Assembly (NCBI RefSeq): GCF_001666755.1
Contig: NZ_LZJC01000021.1
Span: 1 to 64,000 of the forward strand
Length of the DNA: 64,000 nt
Direction: 5' to 3'
Source: Mycobacterium sp. E1214
Lineage (GTDB): Bacteria; Actinomycetota; Actinomycetes; Mycobacteriales; Mycobacteriaceae
In this document: positions 7,994 through 16,158 of the stretch, one piece after another
Numbering within the stretch: the first letter of the stretch is position 1
Layout: every line of letters begins with the position of its first letter
The notes under the pieces: model-generated
What the model was told of the DNA's origin: nothing
Database searches by the model: none
What the model saw: only the letters and a program-made list of their open reading frames with translations
Program-made: the position numbers and the translations under genes

Positions 7994-9594
7994 CCACCCG
8001 CAAGGTCGGGCGTGGCGACGCCGAACCACCGCGCCAGGGTGTCCCGCAACCGGCGCAGCTCGTCGTCGTCGGGCGCGGACGCCGACGACGCCCAGGCGAC
8101 ATAGCCGTCGGGCCGCATCAGCAGGGCGCTGGCCGGGACCGGACCGTCGGGCCGGCCCGCGGCGACCGTCAGCGCGTCGTCGTCGGCGCGGTCGGCGACC
8201 GCGGCGGCGACCACCGCCCCGTCGGTGAGGTCGATCAGCAGCGGTCGGCCGGTGCGCGCCAACTCGGCGACCCGTCGGCTGCCGCGGCCGTCGACCACCG
8301 CGAAGTCCGGCACCCAGTAGCCGGTCAACGGATGCTCGTCGGCGCCGTCCGCGCCCGCCAAATACCGGTTTTCGGCCCCGGACACCAGGTTGGTGAGGCG
8401 CCGCACGGCCTCGGGCGCCGCGAGCAACTCCCCGAACAGTTGGCGCAGGGCCGTCACTTCGGGGCCGGGCCGGACCAACGCCAGCTGGGCGCGGCTGTGC
8501 ATGATCACCCGTTCGGCCGCGGGTCGGCGTTCGGCCTCGTAGGTGTCGAGCAGCTCGCCGGAGGCGCGCCCCTGCACGACGGCGGCCAGCTTCCAGCCGA
8601 GATTCACCGCGTCCTGCAGTCCGAGGTTCAGCCCGGGGCCGCCCATGGGGGAGTGCACGTGCGCGGCGTCGCCGACCAGGAACACCCGCCCGGCGCGGTA
8701 ACTGGAGGCGATGCGGGAGTTGATTCCGGAAAAGCGGCGCAGGTCCAGGGGCGTGCCGGGCGCGGCCGGGCGCAGGGGCAGGTCGGCGCCCAGCACCCGC
8801 TTGGCGCTGGCCTCCAACTCCTCCAGGGTCATGGGCGGCTCAGCCACGGTCCCGGTGTCCGGTGGCGACAGGCGCGGGGTGCTGTCCAGCTCGAACACGA
8901 TGACCGCCGGGCGGCCGCCGAGTGCGCCGCTGGCGATGACGCCGCGCTCGGCGCGGTGGAAGTGCAGCGGCGGGATGCGGCCGTAGCCCGGCACGTCCAC
9001 GCCCCCGGTGGCGGGGTCGATCCAGTCCGCGGGCGGCAGCACGTCGAAACCCATCCGGGCGGTCACGTCGTACGACGACATGCCGGGAAAGTCGATGCCC
9101 GCGAGCTTGCGGGTCCTGCTGGTGCCGCCGTCGGCCCCGACGACATACCCGGCCCGCAGCTCGTAGGGCCCGCCGGGTCCCGTGACGCACAGCGTCACCG
9201 CGTCGGCGTCCTGCTCGAACCCGGTCAGCGCGTGCCCCCACCGGATGTCGACGCCGCGTTCGGCCGCCCGGTCCGCCAGCGCCTGCACCAACCGCGGCTG
9301 CTGCACGGCCAGCAGGAAAACTTGCGTCTCCGGCACCGTCGCCAGGTCGAGCGGGAACGCGGCGAACATCGCGCGCGGGTTCAGTTGCGGTGGCCCGTCG
9401 CTGCCGGCGAGATCGTTGTACAGGCCGCGGTGGTCCAGGATTCGGACTCCCTGGCCGATGACGCCGTTGGCCCGGCGGCCCGGATTGGGGCCGGGCATTG
9501 GATCCAGGACCACCGGCCGCAGCCCGGCCAAGGCCAACTCGCCGGCGAGCATCAGCCCGTTCGGACCCGCGCCCGCGATGACGACGTCAATCAC
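7990..9594 (-). CDS. FAD-dependent aromatic hydroxylase (PheA/TfdB-type)
   Basis: A 534-aa class A flavoprotein monooxygenase. The N-terminal dinucleotide motif GAGPNGLML lies at about residues 7-15, the middle DG motif is VVGADGGTSRTRK (about 150), and the second FAD motif GDAAHVHSPMGGPGLNLGLQDA is near residue 290. The C-terminal thioredoxin-like domain (RPLLIDLTDGAV, MRPDGYVAW) is typical of the phenol/rifampicin hydroxylase branch. GTG 9594 (VIDVVIAGAG) fits the family's N-terminus better than ATG 9627. NADPH-dependent ring hydroxylation of a phenolic is likely; the substrate is not predictable. The stop overlaps the end of the convergent LLM gene by 4 bp. Confidence 0.88.
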   Translation of the reverse strand: MIDVVIAGAGPNGLMLAGELALAGLRPVVLDPMPGPNPGRRANGVIGQGVRILDHRGLYNDLAGSDGPPQLNPRAMFAAFPLDLATVPETQVFLLAVQQPRLVQALADRAAERGVDIRWGHALTGFEQDADAVTLCVTGPGGPYELRAGYVVGADGGTSRTRKLAGIDFPGMSSYDVTARMGFDVLPPADWIDPATGGVDVPGYGRIPPLHFHRAERGVIASGALGGRPAVIVFELDSTPRLSPPDTGTVAEPPMTLEELEASAKRVLGADLPLRPAAPGTPLDLRRFSGINSRIASSYRAGRVFLVGDAAHVHSPMGGPGLNLGLQDAVNLGWKLAAVVQGRASGELLDTYEAERRPAAERVIMHSRAQLALVRPGPEVTALRQLFGELLAAPEAVRRLTNLVSGAENRYLAGADGADEHPLTGYWVPDFAVVDGRGSRRVAELARTGRPLLIDLTDGAVVAAAVADRADDDALTVAAGRPDGPVPASALLMRPDGYVAWASSASAPDDDELRRLRDTLARWFGVATPDLAGG

Positions 9595-9701
9595 TTCGCC
9601 CAGCGTAATGCGGCGCGCACCCGGCAAACGGCCACGAACCTCACAGGTGGCCGATAGCCCCGCCCCAGGCGGTAGCTAGCGGCGCGGCGCACGCTGCGAG
9701 C

Positions 9702-10061
9702 ATGCCCGCCACCATCTTCCGCCGCCGGCGCCCCCCGCTTCCGCTCCTCGGCGTGTCGATCGCCGCCGCGCTCGCCGCCCTGCTCACGGCGCCCCCCGGC
9801 CCGGCGGGCCCCACGCCCGCGGCCGTGCGATTCGTGGACCTGGCGACCGCGCCGGCAGCACCGCCCCGCACGCCGCCCGGCTTCGCCGGTTTTGCCGTCG
9901 ACGACAGCGACGATCAAGCCCAGCTACAGCAGCAGCAGGCCCTGCAGCAGATGTTGCAGTCCGAGCAGCAGACCGAACAGCTCAACGAGCAGGCCGAGCA
10001 GCAGTTCGAGCAGGGCATGGAGCAGGCTCAGCGGGACGAACAGCAGGCCGACAACCCGTGA
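9702..10061 (+). CDS. secreted Gln/Glu-rich protein, 119 aa
   Basis: The N-terminus MPATIFRRRRPPLPLLG followed by an Ala/Leu-rich core and a cleavage site near APPGPAG looks like a Sec signal peptide. After a Pro/Ala linker, residues about 70-119 are almost entirely Gln, Glu and Leu (QLQQQQALQQ, QTEQLNEQAEQQ), likely a charged amphipathic coiled coil exported to the periplasm or beyond. No family is recognised. The codon sequence at 9778-9854 reappears, degraded, at the window's first bases. Confidence 0.65.
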   Translation: MPATIFRRRRPPLPLLGVSIAAALAALLTAPPGPAGPTPAAVRFVDLATAPAAPPRTPPGFAGFAVDDSDDQAQLQQQQALQQMLQSEQQTEQLNEQAEQQFEQGMEQAQRDEQQADNP

Positions 10062-10071
10062 GCCGCGCGAA

Positions 10072-10533
10072 CTAGCGGGCCGACTGACGCTCGGCCGTCT
10101 TGACGAGTCGGCCGGCGAAGAACTGCACCGCCCCGCGCAGCGCCGCCCGCACCGCGGGGCCGGTCCCGCGAACGCCCTCGACGAACGAACCGCTCCAGCG
10201 GATGTCCGTGCCACCGGCGGCGTTCGGCGTCAACACGACCTCGCCGGTGTAATCCTTCGCCGGGGTCGCGGCGCCCACCAGCTTGTAGACCTGGCGGCGG
10301 TCCTGCTCGTATTCGACGATCTCCTCCTGGATGAGCACGGGCCACAGCCCGAGCCGGCGCACCGCCCCGACCCCGCCGGGCGCCGGGTTGCCCTGGCGCG
10401 CCCAGCTGGAGTGCACGACGATCGGCCTGGCCCAGGCCGACCAGTTCGCGCCGTCGGCCACCAGAGCGAACAGCGCCGCGGCGGGCGCGCTGCTGGTGCG
10501 GTTGATCTCGAAAGAAAACTTCCGGCCCGACAT
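10072..10533 (-). CDS. SRPBCC (polyketide cyclase/dehydrase-like) protein
   Basis: A 153-aa protein starting MSGRKFSFEINRTSSAPAAALFALVADGANWSAW, matching the N-terminal strand and loop of the START-like fold. KDYTGEVVLTPNAAGGTDIRWSGSF is the antiparallel sheet and the C-terminal helix begins GTGPAVRAALRGAVQFFAGRL. The ligand is unknown. The shorter ATG at 10533 is used because the upstream 45 codons are not protein-like. The gene is convergent with the Q-rich secreted protein (10 bp) and divergent from fadD. Confidence 0.82.
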   Translation of the reverse strand: MSGRKFSFEINRTSSAPAAALFALVADGANWSAWARPIVVHSSWARQGNPAPGGVGAVRRLGLWPVLIQEEIVEYEQDRRQVYKLVGAATPAKDYTGEVVLTPNAAGGTDIRWSGSFVEGVRGTGPAVRAALRGAVQFFAGRLVKTAERQSAR

Positions 10534-10703
10534 GCCCGACTCCCTTGCGTTTGCTGAGCGGCCCTCAGCGACTGCGCGTACCTTAGCGCGGGCGCCGGCG
10601 GCCGAACCATCCGGTCGCAGCGTGGGCCCCGACGGCGGGGGCCCGGTACCGCACGTGCCGACCGTCACGCCCGCGCACGCGGCGTTCGCCGAATTGCCTT
10701 GCC

Positions 10704-10709
10704 TACAGT
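10704..10709 (+). promoter_or_regulatory. -10 box of a leaderless promoter (TACAGT)
   Basis: TACAGT lies six bases before ATG 10716, the mycobacterial leaderless layout, and supports that start for the FAAL gene. Confidence 0.5.
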
Positions 10710-10715
10710 GGCTTT

Positions 10716-12551
10716 ATGGATCGCGGCTCGCCGTCAAGCGGCACCCCTGGCCTGCTCCGGATCGAGGACTGCCTGGACGCAGCGGGCAACATCAAGACCC
10801 CGCAGGGGGTCACACTGATCTCCCTCATCGACCGCAACATCGCCAACGTCGGCGACGCGGTGGCCTACCGATTCCTGGACTACAGCCGCTCGCCCGACGG
10901 TGTCGCCGACGAGGTGACCTGGCGGCAGTTCGGCGTCCGACTGGAAGCCATCGGCGCGCGCATCCAGCAGGTGGCCGGGCGGGGCGAGCGGGTGGCGATC
11001 CTGGCGCCGCAGGGCCTGGACTACGTCGAAGGCTTCTACGCGGCGGTCAAGGCCGGCAGCGTGGCGGTGCCACTGTTCGCCCCCGAGCTGCCCGGCCACG
11101 CCGAGCGCCTACAGACCGCGCTGCGCGACTCGCAGCCGACGGCCGTACTGACCACCCGGGCGGCGCGGGGCGCGGTCGAGGCCTTCCTGTCCGACCTGCC
11201 GCGGCTGCGCAGGCCGCAGGTCGTGCTCCTCGACGAGGTACCCGACTCGGCGCGCGCCGCGTTCGCGCCCGTCGACCTCGGCCACGACGAGGTCTCCCAC
11301 CTGCAGTACACGTCCGGCACCACGCGGCCCCCCGTCGGCGTCGAGATCACCCACCGCGCCGTCGGCACCAACCTGGTGCAGATGATCCTGTCCATCGACC
11401 TGCTGGACCGCAACACGCACGGCGTCAGCTGGTTACCGCTGTACCACGACATGGGTCTGTCCATGATCGGCTTCCCCGCCGTCTACGGCGGCCACTCGAC
11501 CCTGATGTCGCCCGCCGCCTTCGTGCGGCGCCCGCAGCGCTGGATCAAGGCCCTCTCGGCCGAGACCTGCCGGGCCGTCACCGCCGCGCCCAACTTCGCC
11601 TACGAATGGGCCGCGCAGCGCGGCCTGCCCGCGCCGGGGGACCCCGTCGACCTGAGCAACGTGGTGCTCATCATCGGCTCGGAACCGGTCAGCATCGACG
11701 CGGTCAACGCGTTCAACAAGGCGTTCGCCCCGTACGGCCTGCCGCCGACGGCGTTCAAGCCCTCGTACGGCATCGCGGAGGCGACGCTGTTCGTCGCGAC
11801 CATCGCGCCCGACGCCGAGGCGACCGCCGTGTACTTCGACCGCGAGCGCCTCGGTGCGGGCCACGCGGTGCGGGTCGCGGCGGACGCTCCCGGCGCCGTG
11901 GCCCAGGTGTCCTGCGGCCAGGTCGGCCGCAGCGAGTGGGCGGTGATCGTCGACCCCGACGCGGCCACGGAGCTGCCCGACGGGAGCGTCGGGGAGATCT
12001 GGGTGCAGGGCGACAACGTCGGCCGCGGCTACTGGGGGCTGCCCGGGGACACCCGCCGGGCGTTCGGCGGCACGCTGCGGTCGCGGCTGCCCGACGGCGG
12101 GCACGCCGACGGTGCCGATCTGGACCGCCCGTGGCTGCGCACCGGCGACCTGGGCACCTACCTCGACGGGGAGCTGTATGTGACGGGCCGGATCGTCGAC
12201 ATGATCGCCGTCGACGGCCGCAACCACTACCCGCAGGACATCGAGGGCACCGTCGCCGAGGCGTCAACGTTGGTCCGGCGCGGCTACGTGACCGCGTTCA
12301 CGGTGCCCGACGGCGACCCCGACGGCGCCCCGCGGCTGGTGATCGTCGCCGAGCGGGCCACCGGCACCAGCCGCGTGGACCCACAACCGGCGGTCGAGGC
12401 CATCGCGGCCGCCGTCCGCCGTCGCCACGGGGTGCCGGTCGCCGACGTGCGGTTCCTGTCGGCCGGCGCGATTCCGCGCACCACCAGCGGCAAGCTGGCG
12501 CGCCGCGCCTGCCGCGACCACTACCTCGCCGGCACCCTGAGCTCGCACTAG
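10716..12551 (+). CDS. fadD31: fatty-acyl-AMP ligase, FadD31-like
   Basis: A 611-aa ANL-superfamily enzyme of the FAAL branch, which activates fatty acids as acyl-adenylates for transfer to a carrier protein rather than to CoA. The P-loop-like motif is YTSGTTRPPVGV (about 195-206), the SWLPLYHDMGL and FVRRPQRW segments are diagnostic of FadD23/26/32-type FAALs, the C-terminal hinge motif is RTGDLGTYLDGELYVTGR, and the lysine loop is TTSGKLARRACR. No PKS is adjacent, so its partner must be elsewhere. Neighbours (Rv1927-like protein, SDR, tpx) match the fadD31 (Rv1925) neighbourhood from memory, which is why I use that name. Confidence 0.82.
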   Translation: MDRGSPSSGTPGLLRIEDCLDAAGNIKTPQGVTLISLIDRNIANVGDAVAYRFLDYSRSPDGVADEVTWRQFGVRLEAIGARIQQVAGRGERVAILAPQGLDYVEGFYAAVKAGSVAVPLFAPELPGHAERLQTALRDSQPTAVLTTRAARGAVEAFLSDLPRLRRPQVVLLDEVPDSARAAFAPVDLGHDEVSHLQYTSGTTRPPVGVEITHRAVGTNLVQMILSIDLLDRNTHGVSWLPLYHDMGLSMIGFPAVYGGHSTLMSPAAFVRRPQRWIKALSAETCRAVTAAPNFAYEWAAQRGLPAPGDPVDLSNVVLIIGSEPVSIDAVNAFNKAFAPYGLPPTAFKPSYGIAEATLFVATIAPDAEATAVYFDRERLGAGHAVRVAADAPGAVAQVSCGQVGRSEWAVIVDPDAATELPDGSVGEIWVQGDNVGRGYWGLPGDTRRAFGGTLRSRLPDGGHADGADLDRPWLRTGDLGTYLDGELYVTGRIVDMIAVDGRNHYPQDIEGTVAEASTLVRRGYVTAFTVPDGDPDGAPRLVIVAERATGTSRVDPQPAVEAIAAAVRRRHGVPVADVRFLSAGAIPRTTSGKLARRACRDHYLAGTLSSH

Positions 12552-12586
12552 CCGCCGCGTCCGGCACGCGGTGGCATCCTGGCCGT

Positions 12587-13249
12587 GTGGGTTTGCTCAT
12601 CCGGCTGGCGGAGCTGCTGATCGTCGTCCTGCCCCTGGTAGGTGCGGCGGTGGCGGTGGTCCGCTCGTTCGGCGGTGCCAGGCGGCAGGCCGAGCGCCCG
12701 GGGGAGACCGCCGCGGCGCGGGACGACGCGCCCGCCCCTGCCGCGAACCCGGCGAACCAGTGGCGCTCGATCCGACGCGTGGTGGACGAGCACGCCCGCA
12801 CCGACGCGCGCTGGCTCGACTACGAACTCGACGCGGGCAAGCTGCTGGATTTCCCGCTCATGACCGACATGCGCGATCCCCGAACGGTCGCGTTCCACAA
12901 AGCCAAGTTGCGGGCCGAGCTGTTGCGGCCGGTCAAGGCGGAGGACCTGCTCGACGATCGGGACGCCGCCGAGCAGTATCGGGCCGCCGTCGAGGACTAC
13001 GTCACCGCGTTCGACGTGGCCGAGGCGGAGGCGATGCGCCGGCGACGCACCGGCTTCTCGACCGCCGATCAGCAGCGCCTGGCCCGCGCCCAAAGCCTGC
13101 TGCGGGTGACGTCGGACGCGGCGGCGGCGCCGCAGGAGCGGCAGCGCGCCTACGAGCGGGCCCAGCGCGAGCTCGACGGCCTGCTGGTGCTGCCCGCGAC
13201 CACCCAGGCCAACATCGAACGGGGAATCGCCGGCGAACTCGAGGGGTAG
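12587..13249 (+). CDS. membrane-anchored conserved hypothetical (Rv1927-like)
   Basis: A 220-aa protein from GTG 12587. A single N-terminal transmembrane helix (LLIRLAELLIVVLPLVGAAVAVVRSF, residues about 3-27, given here as two hydrophobic blocks) is followed by a low-complexity linker and a mostly helical, charged cytoplasmic domain. It contains SIRRVVDEHARTDARWLDYEL, VEDYVTAFDVAEAEA and a long RAQREL-rich helix. No catalytic motif is visible. It follows fadD by 35 bp on the same strand and is probably co-transcribed; conserved position next to fadD31 is recalled from other mycobacteria. Function unknown. Confidence 0.75.
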   Translation: MGLLIRLAELLIVVLPLVGAAVAVVRSFGGARRQAERPGETAAARDDAPAPAANPANQWRSIRRVVDEHARTDARWLDYELDAGKLLDFPLMTDMRDPRTVAFHKAKLRAELLRPVKAEDLLDDRDAAEQYRAAVEDYVTAFDVAEAEAMRRRRTGFSTADQQRLARAQSLLRVTSDAAAAPQERQRAYERAQRELDGLLVLPATTQANIERGIAGELEG

Positions 13250-13258
13250 GCGTGGGGC

Positions 13259-14029
13259 TCACGGGCAGCTGTAGCCGCCGTCGATCACCACGTCGGAACC
13301 CGTCATGTAGCTCGACGCCTCGCTCGCCAGGTACACGTAGAGGCCGGCCAGTTCCTCGGGGTGGCCCATCCGACCCAGCGGTATCTTCGGCTCCCACAGC
13401 CGGTGGTAGTCAGCAAGCGGCTCGACGAGTTCGGTGCGGATGTATCCGGGGCTGACGCTGTTGACCCGGATGTTGTGCGGCGCCAGCTCGACGGCCATGG
13501 CCTTGGTCAGGTGGATGACGGCCGCCTTGGAGGCGCAGTAGTGACCCACGCGCTGCGGGACGTTGATGATGTGCCCCGACATCGAGGCCGTGGTAATAAT
13601 CGCGCCGCCGCGGCCCTGGTCGACCATCGCGCGCGCGGCGGCCTGTGCGGTGAGGAAAACGCCTGTGACGTTGGTGTTTTGGAGGCGCTGGAACTCCTCG
13701 GGCGCCATGTCGAGCATGCCTTGCACGCTGATGATGCCGGCGTTGCACACCGCGACGTCCAGTCCACCGAACTCGGTGCTCACCCGGTCCACCATCGCCG
13801 TCACCTGCCCGGCATCGGTGACGTCGCACGGGACGGCGATGACGCGGCCGTCGCCGTGCCCGGCGATCTCACCGGCGACGCGGTCCAGCGCGTCCGCGTG
13901 CCGCGCCGCGATCGCCACGTCGGCGCCCGCCTGCAGGTAGGCCTGGGCGACCCGCTTGCCGATGCCGCTGGACGCCCCGGTCACCAGAGCCCGCTTGCCG
14001 TGCAGGCCGAACAACCCCATGACGTTCAT
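13259..14029 (-). CDS. short-chain dehydrogenase/reductase (classical)
   Basis: A 256-aa NAD(P)-dependent oxidoreductase. The cofactor motif TGASSGIGK is at about residues 14-22, NAG at about 89-91, the catalytic Ser lies in ITTASMSGH, and YCASK carries the Tyr/Lys pair near residue 160. The C-terminal DVVIDGGYSCP is standard. The start MNVMGLFGLHGKRALVTG at 14029 matches the family. It is divergent from a SnoaL-like gene across a 58-bp region containing a KstR-type palindrome, so the pair may belong to the steroid regulon. Substrate unproven. Confidence 0.88.
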   Translation of the reverse strand: MNVMGLFGLHGKRALVTGASSGIGKRVAQAYLQAGADVAIAARHADALDRVAGEIAGHGDGRVIAVPCDVTDAGQVTAMVDRVSTEFGGLDVAVCNAGIISVQGMLDMAPEEFQRLQNTNVTGVFLTAQAAARAMVDQGRGGAIITTASMSGHIINVPQRVGHYCASKAAVIHLTKAMAVELAPHNIRVNSVSPGYIRTELVEPLADYHRLWEPKIPLGRMGHPEELAGLYVYLASEASSYMTGSDVVIDGGYSCP

Positions 14030-14062
14030 CCGCGATCCCCGTTCCGACCCGTGACCAATACA

Positions 14063-14076
14063 TAGAACACGTTCTA
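14063..14076. promoter_or_regulatory. KstR-type operator TAGAACACGTTCTA
   Basis: The 14 bases fit the published KstR consensus TnnAACnnGTTnnA at every fixed position and extend it to AGAAC-AC-GTTCT. The site overlaps the -10 box TAGTGT (14075-14080) of the plus-strand gene, where a TetR-family repressor would block RNA polymerase. It can also cover the minus-strand SDR promoter. Confidence 0.7.
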
Positions 14077-14080
14077 GTGT
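14075..14080 (+). promoter_or_regulatory. -10 box TAGTGT, probably leaderless
   Basis: TAGTGT ends seven bases before ATG 14088 and overlaps the KstR-type operator. Confidence 0.45.
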
Positions 14081-14087
14081 GTCCGCC

Positions 14088-14564
14088 ATGGGCAAATTCA
14101 CCAGGGCAGAAATCGAGCGGGCCGTCGAGCATTACACCACCGTCGTTGAGGGATGCAGCGCATCTGGGGACTGGCGACCGTTCGCCGATCTCTTCACCGA
14201 CGACGTCGAATACATCGAGCACCACTACGGGGTCTTCCACGGGCGCGAGGCGGTGCGGGACTGGATCGTCGCCGTTATGGCGCCGTTCCCGCACATGCGG
14301 TTCCCGACGGGCTGGACCGCCTACGACGAGGACAACGACGCCGTCGTCGTGATGATCAAGAACCTGCTCGACCACCCGACCGATCCCGACGGTGAGCCCT
14401 TCTGGTTTCCGAACTGGACCCGGCTGGTGTACGCCGGCGACGGGTTGTTCTCCAGCGAAGAGGACATCTACAACCCCGACCGCGACGCGCCCGGCGTGGT
14501 GACCGCCTGGCTGCAGGCCGGCGGCCAGCTGGCCTCCGAGGAGATCCTGCAGCCCGGCGCCTGA
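14088..14564 (+). CDS. SnoaL-like / nuclear transport factor 2-like protein
   Basis: A 158-aa protein with the N-terminal helices FTRAEIERAVEHYTTVV and SGDWRPFADLFTDDVEYIEHHYGVFHGREAVRDWIVAVM, the cone-shaped alpha+beta SnoaL/NTF2 fold, and aromatic-rich strands (FWFPNWTRLVYAGDGLF). Family members include ketosteroid isomerase-like enzymes, limonene-1,2-epoxide hydrolases and polyketide cyclases. No diagnostic catalytic pair is assignable by eye. The position beside an SDR under a KstR-type operator hints at steroid or lipid metabolism. ATG 14088 is used; an upstream in-frame GTG at 14079 would overlap the -10 box. Confidence 0.78.
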   Translation: MGKFTRAEIERAVEHYTTVVEGCSASGDWRPFADLFTDDVEYIEHHYGVFHGREAVRDWIVAVMAPFPHMRFPTGWTAYDEDNDAVVVMIKNLLDHPTDPDGEPFWFPNWTRLVYAGDGLFSSEEDIYNPDRDAPGVVTAWLQAGGQLASEEILQPGA

Positions 14565-14636
14565 CCGGCCCGGCGCGCCGCTCAGGACGGGCGACCTGGC
14601 CCGTGGGGTCCGCCGCGCGCTTGGCAGACTGTGCTC

Positions 14637-15131
14637 ATGGCACAGATAACCTTGCGTGGAAACCCGATCAACACCGTCGGCGAGCTGCCCGCGGTCGGCT
14701 CGCCGGCCCCCGCGTTCACCTTGACCGGCACCGACCTGGGCGCCGTCAGCAACGACCAATTCACCGGTAAGACGTTGGTGCTCAACATCTTTCCGTCTGT
14801 CGACACGCCGGTGTGCGCGAAGAGCGTGCGGACGTTCAACGAGCGCGCCGCCGGCGGCGGGGCGACGGTGGTGAACGTGTCGAAGGACCTGCCGTTCGCG
14901 CAGGCCCGCTTCTGCGGCGCCGAGGGCATCGAGAACGTCAAGACCGGGTCGGCGTTCCGCGACAGCTTCGGCGAGGACTACGGCGTGACCATCACCGACG
15001 GCCCCATGGCCGGGCTGCTGGCCCGCGCGGTCGTGGTGATCGGCGCCGACGGCAACGTCGCCTACACCGAGTTGGTGCCGGAGATCGCGCAGGAACCCGA
15101 CTACGACGCGGCGCTGGCGGCCGTCAGCTGA
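14637..15131 (+). CDS. tpx: thiol peroxidase Tpx
   Basis: An atypical 2-Cys peroxiredoxin of 164 aa that reduces peroxides using thioredoxin. Peroxidatic Cys60 lies in SVDTPVCAKSV and resolving Cys93 in FAQARFCGAEG, the exact numbering of M. tuberculosis TpX (recalled). The N-terminus AQITLRGNPINTVGELP and C-terminus EPDYDAALAAV are diagnostic. ATG 14637 is chosen over an in-frame GTG two codons upstream. It is a single-gene unit following the SnoaL gene by 72 bp. Cytosolic. Confidence 0.97.
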   Translation: MAQITLRGNPINTVGELPAVGSPAPAFTLTGTDLGAVSNDQFTGKTLVLNIFPSVDTPVCAKSVRTFNERAAGGGATVVNVSKDLPFAQARFCGAEGIENVKTGSAFRDSFGEDYGVTITDGPMAGLLARAVVVIGADGNVAYTELVPEIAQEPDYDAALAAVS

Positions 15132-15246
15132 CGCCGGCGCGGCGTTTGCAGCGCACCTCCTTCGCCGGCCGTGACCTGTGGTTGCGGCGTCAATCCGTGT
15201 TAGCCTGATCGTCGCAGGTAACCGGCTGGCGAAGGAGCACCGCGCG

Positions 15247-15558
15247 ATGTTGCGTACCGCGGACAAGAGCACTTGGTTGGCGACCGGCCTGCTGGTGGCG
15301 GCGGCGCTCGCGGGCTGCAGCGGCAAGACGACCGTCAAGGCCGACGGCGCCGCGCAGTCCGTCGTCGACGTCGTCTACAAGCAGACCGGATTCCGCCCCG
15401 GCGACGTGCACTGCCCGTCCGGAGTGGAGGCGAAGGTCGGTCAGCAGTTCGACTGCCACTTCACCGGTCCCGAGGGCAAGGCGTACGTCGCCAACATGCG
15501 CATCACCACGGTGGAAGGTGAGCGGGTGGACTTCGCGGTGAACACCCACCCGGCCTAG
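15247..15558 (+). CDS. DUF4333-type lipoprotein
   Basis: A 103-aa lipoprotein with a lipobox LAGC (Cys24). The mature domain contains GAAQSVVDVVYKQTGFRPGDVHCPSGVEAKVGQQFDCHFTGPEGK, in which two Cys likely form a disulfide, the pattern of the DUF4333 family common in mycobacterial envelopes. It ends with TVEGERVDFAVNTHPA. A clear Shine-Dalgarno (GAAGGAG) precedes ATG 15247. Function of the family is unknown. Confidence 0.82.
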   Translation: MLRTADKSTWLATGLLVAAALAGCSGKTTVKADGAAQSVVDVVYKQTGFRPGDVHCPSGVEAKVGQQFDCHFTGPEGKAYVANMRITTVEGERVDFAVNTHPA

Positions 15559-15640
15559 GGACGGCCCGGCGCCGCGTCCGCGACCTCTTCGACGGCCGTC
15601 GTACGGATGACCCGCATCGTCGGGTTCGTCGCCGCCGCGG

Positions 15641-16024
15641 TCACGCGCCGCTGCGACCGTCGATGACGTCGCGGAAGCCGGCGGCGGGCTGCACGGAGGC
15701 ACCCAGCGCCGCGACCCGGCCGGACAGGCCCTTGTCGGACGTCACGACCCGGATGTCGGAGGGGTGGGCGTCGGCCCGCACCCGCCGCACGATCTCGTCG
15801 TCGGCCGAATCCGCGGCGGCCCGCGGGGCGTAGGCCACCTCCACCATCGCCGAGGCGATGGCGTCGCGCGGGGGCCGCTCGAACACCACCGTCACGGCCT
15901 CGGCGCGCCCGGCCGCCCACCGGTCCAGGCTGTCGACCAGGGCCACCATCGCGCCATTGCGATCCCGCCACCACCCGTCGGGCCGGCAGCCGATCACGTT
16001 CATGCCGTCGATGATCCACCGCAC
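15641..16024 (-). CDS. NYN-domain (PIN-like) RNase-type protein
   Basis: A 127-aa protein. The first strand WIIDGMNVIG carries the conserved Asp-Asn pair of NYN/YacP-like PIN nucleases, and further acidic positions follow in VVFERPPRDA and ADDEIVRRVRADAHP. The strand VVTSDKGLSGRVAALG holds the last conserved Asp of the metal site. Such domains cleave RNA or act in RNA quality control. The start GTG at 16024 (VRWIIDGMN) is inferred; GTG 16033 is also possible. It stands alone, divergent from the flavoprotein at 16159. Confidence 0.75.
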   Translation of the reverse strand: MRWIIDGMNVIGCRPDGWWRDRNGAMVALVDSLDRWAAGRAEAVTVVFERPPRDAIASAMVEVAYAPRAAADSADDEIVRRVRADAHPSDIRVVTSDKGLSGRVAALGASVQPAAGFRDVIDGRSGA

Positions 16025-16072
16025 CCGGCCCACGGTAGAGCGTTTCGTCGGCCCGGTCCGGCCGCCCGCGCA

Positions 16073-16098
16073 AATCATTCATAAAGCGGTCAATGATT
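16073..16098. promoter_or_regulatory. inverted repeat AATCATT-N12-AATGATT
   Basis: Seven-base perfect arms (16073-16079, 16092-16098) lie in the AT-rich promoter space between the NYN gene and the HsaA-like gene, 60-85 bp before ATG 16159. It is a candidate regulator site; the spacing would suit a dimer bridging one turn of DNA. Confidence 0.4.
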
Positions 16099-16158
16099 GG
16101 TACCGTCGCGGTGTCCCGGCCCGCACGCGGGCGGCGTCCGGACTGAAGGAGAACGACG

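Noticed and set aside
7747-9657. 636-codon plus-strand ORF
   Set aside because: Antisense of the FAD hydroxylase; its amino-acid composition is Gly/Arg/His-biased with no family motif.
10331-13249. 972-codon ORF
   Set aside because: A reading frame through antisense of SRPBCC, out-of-frame fadD and then the true 12587 gene; only its last part is real.
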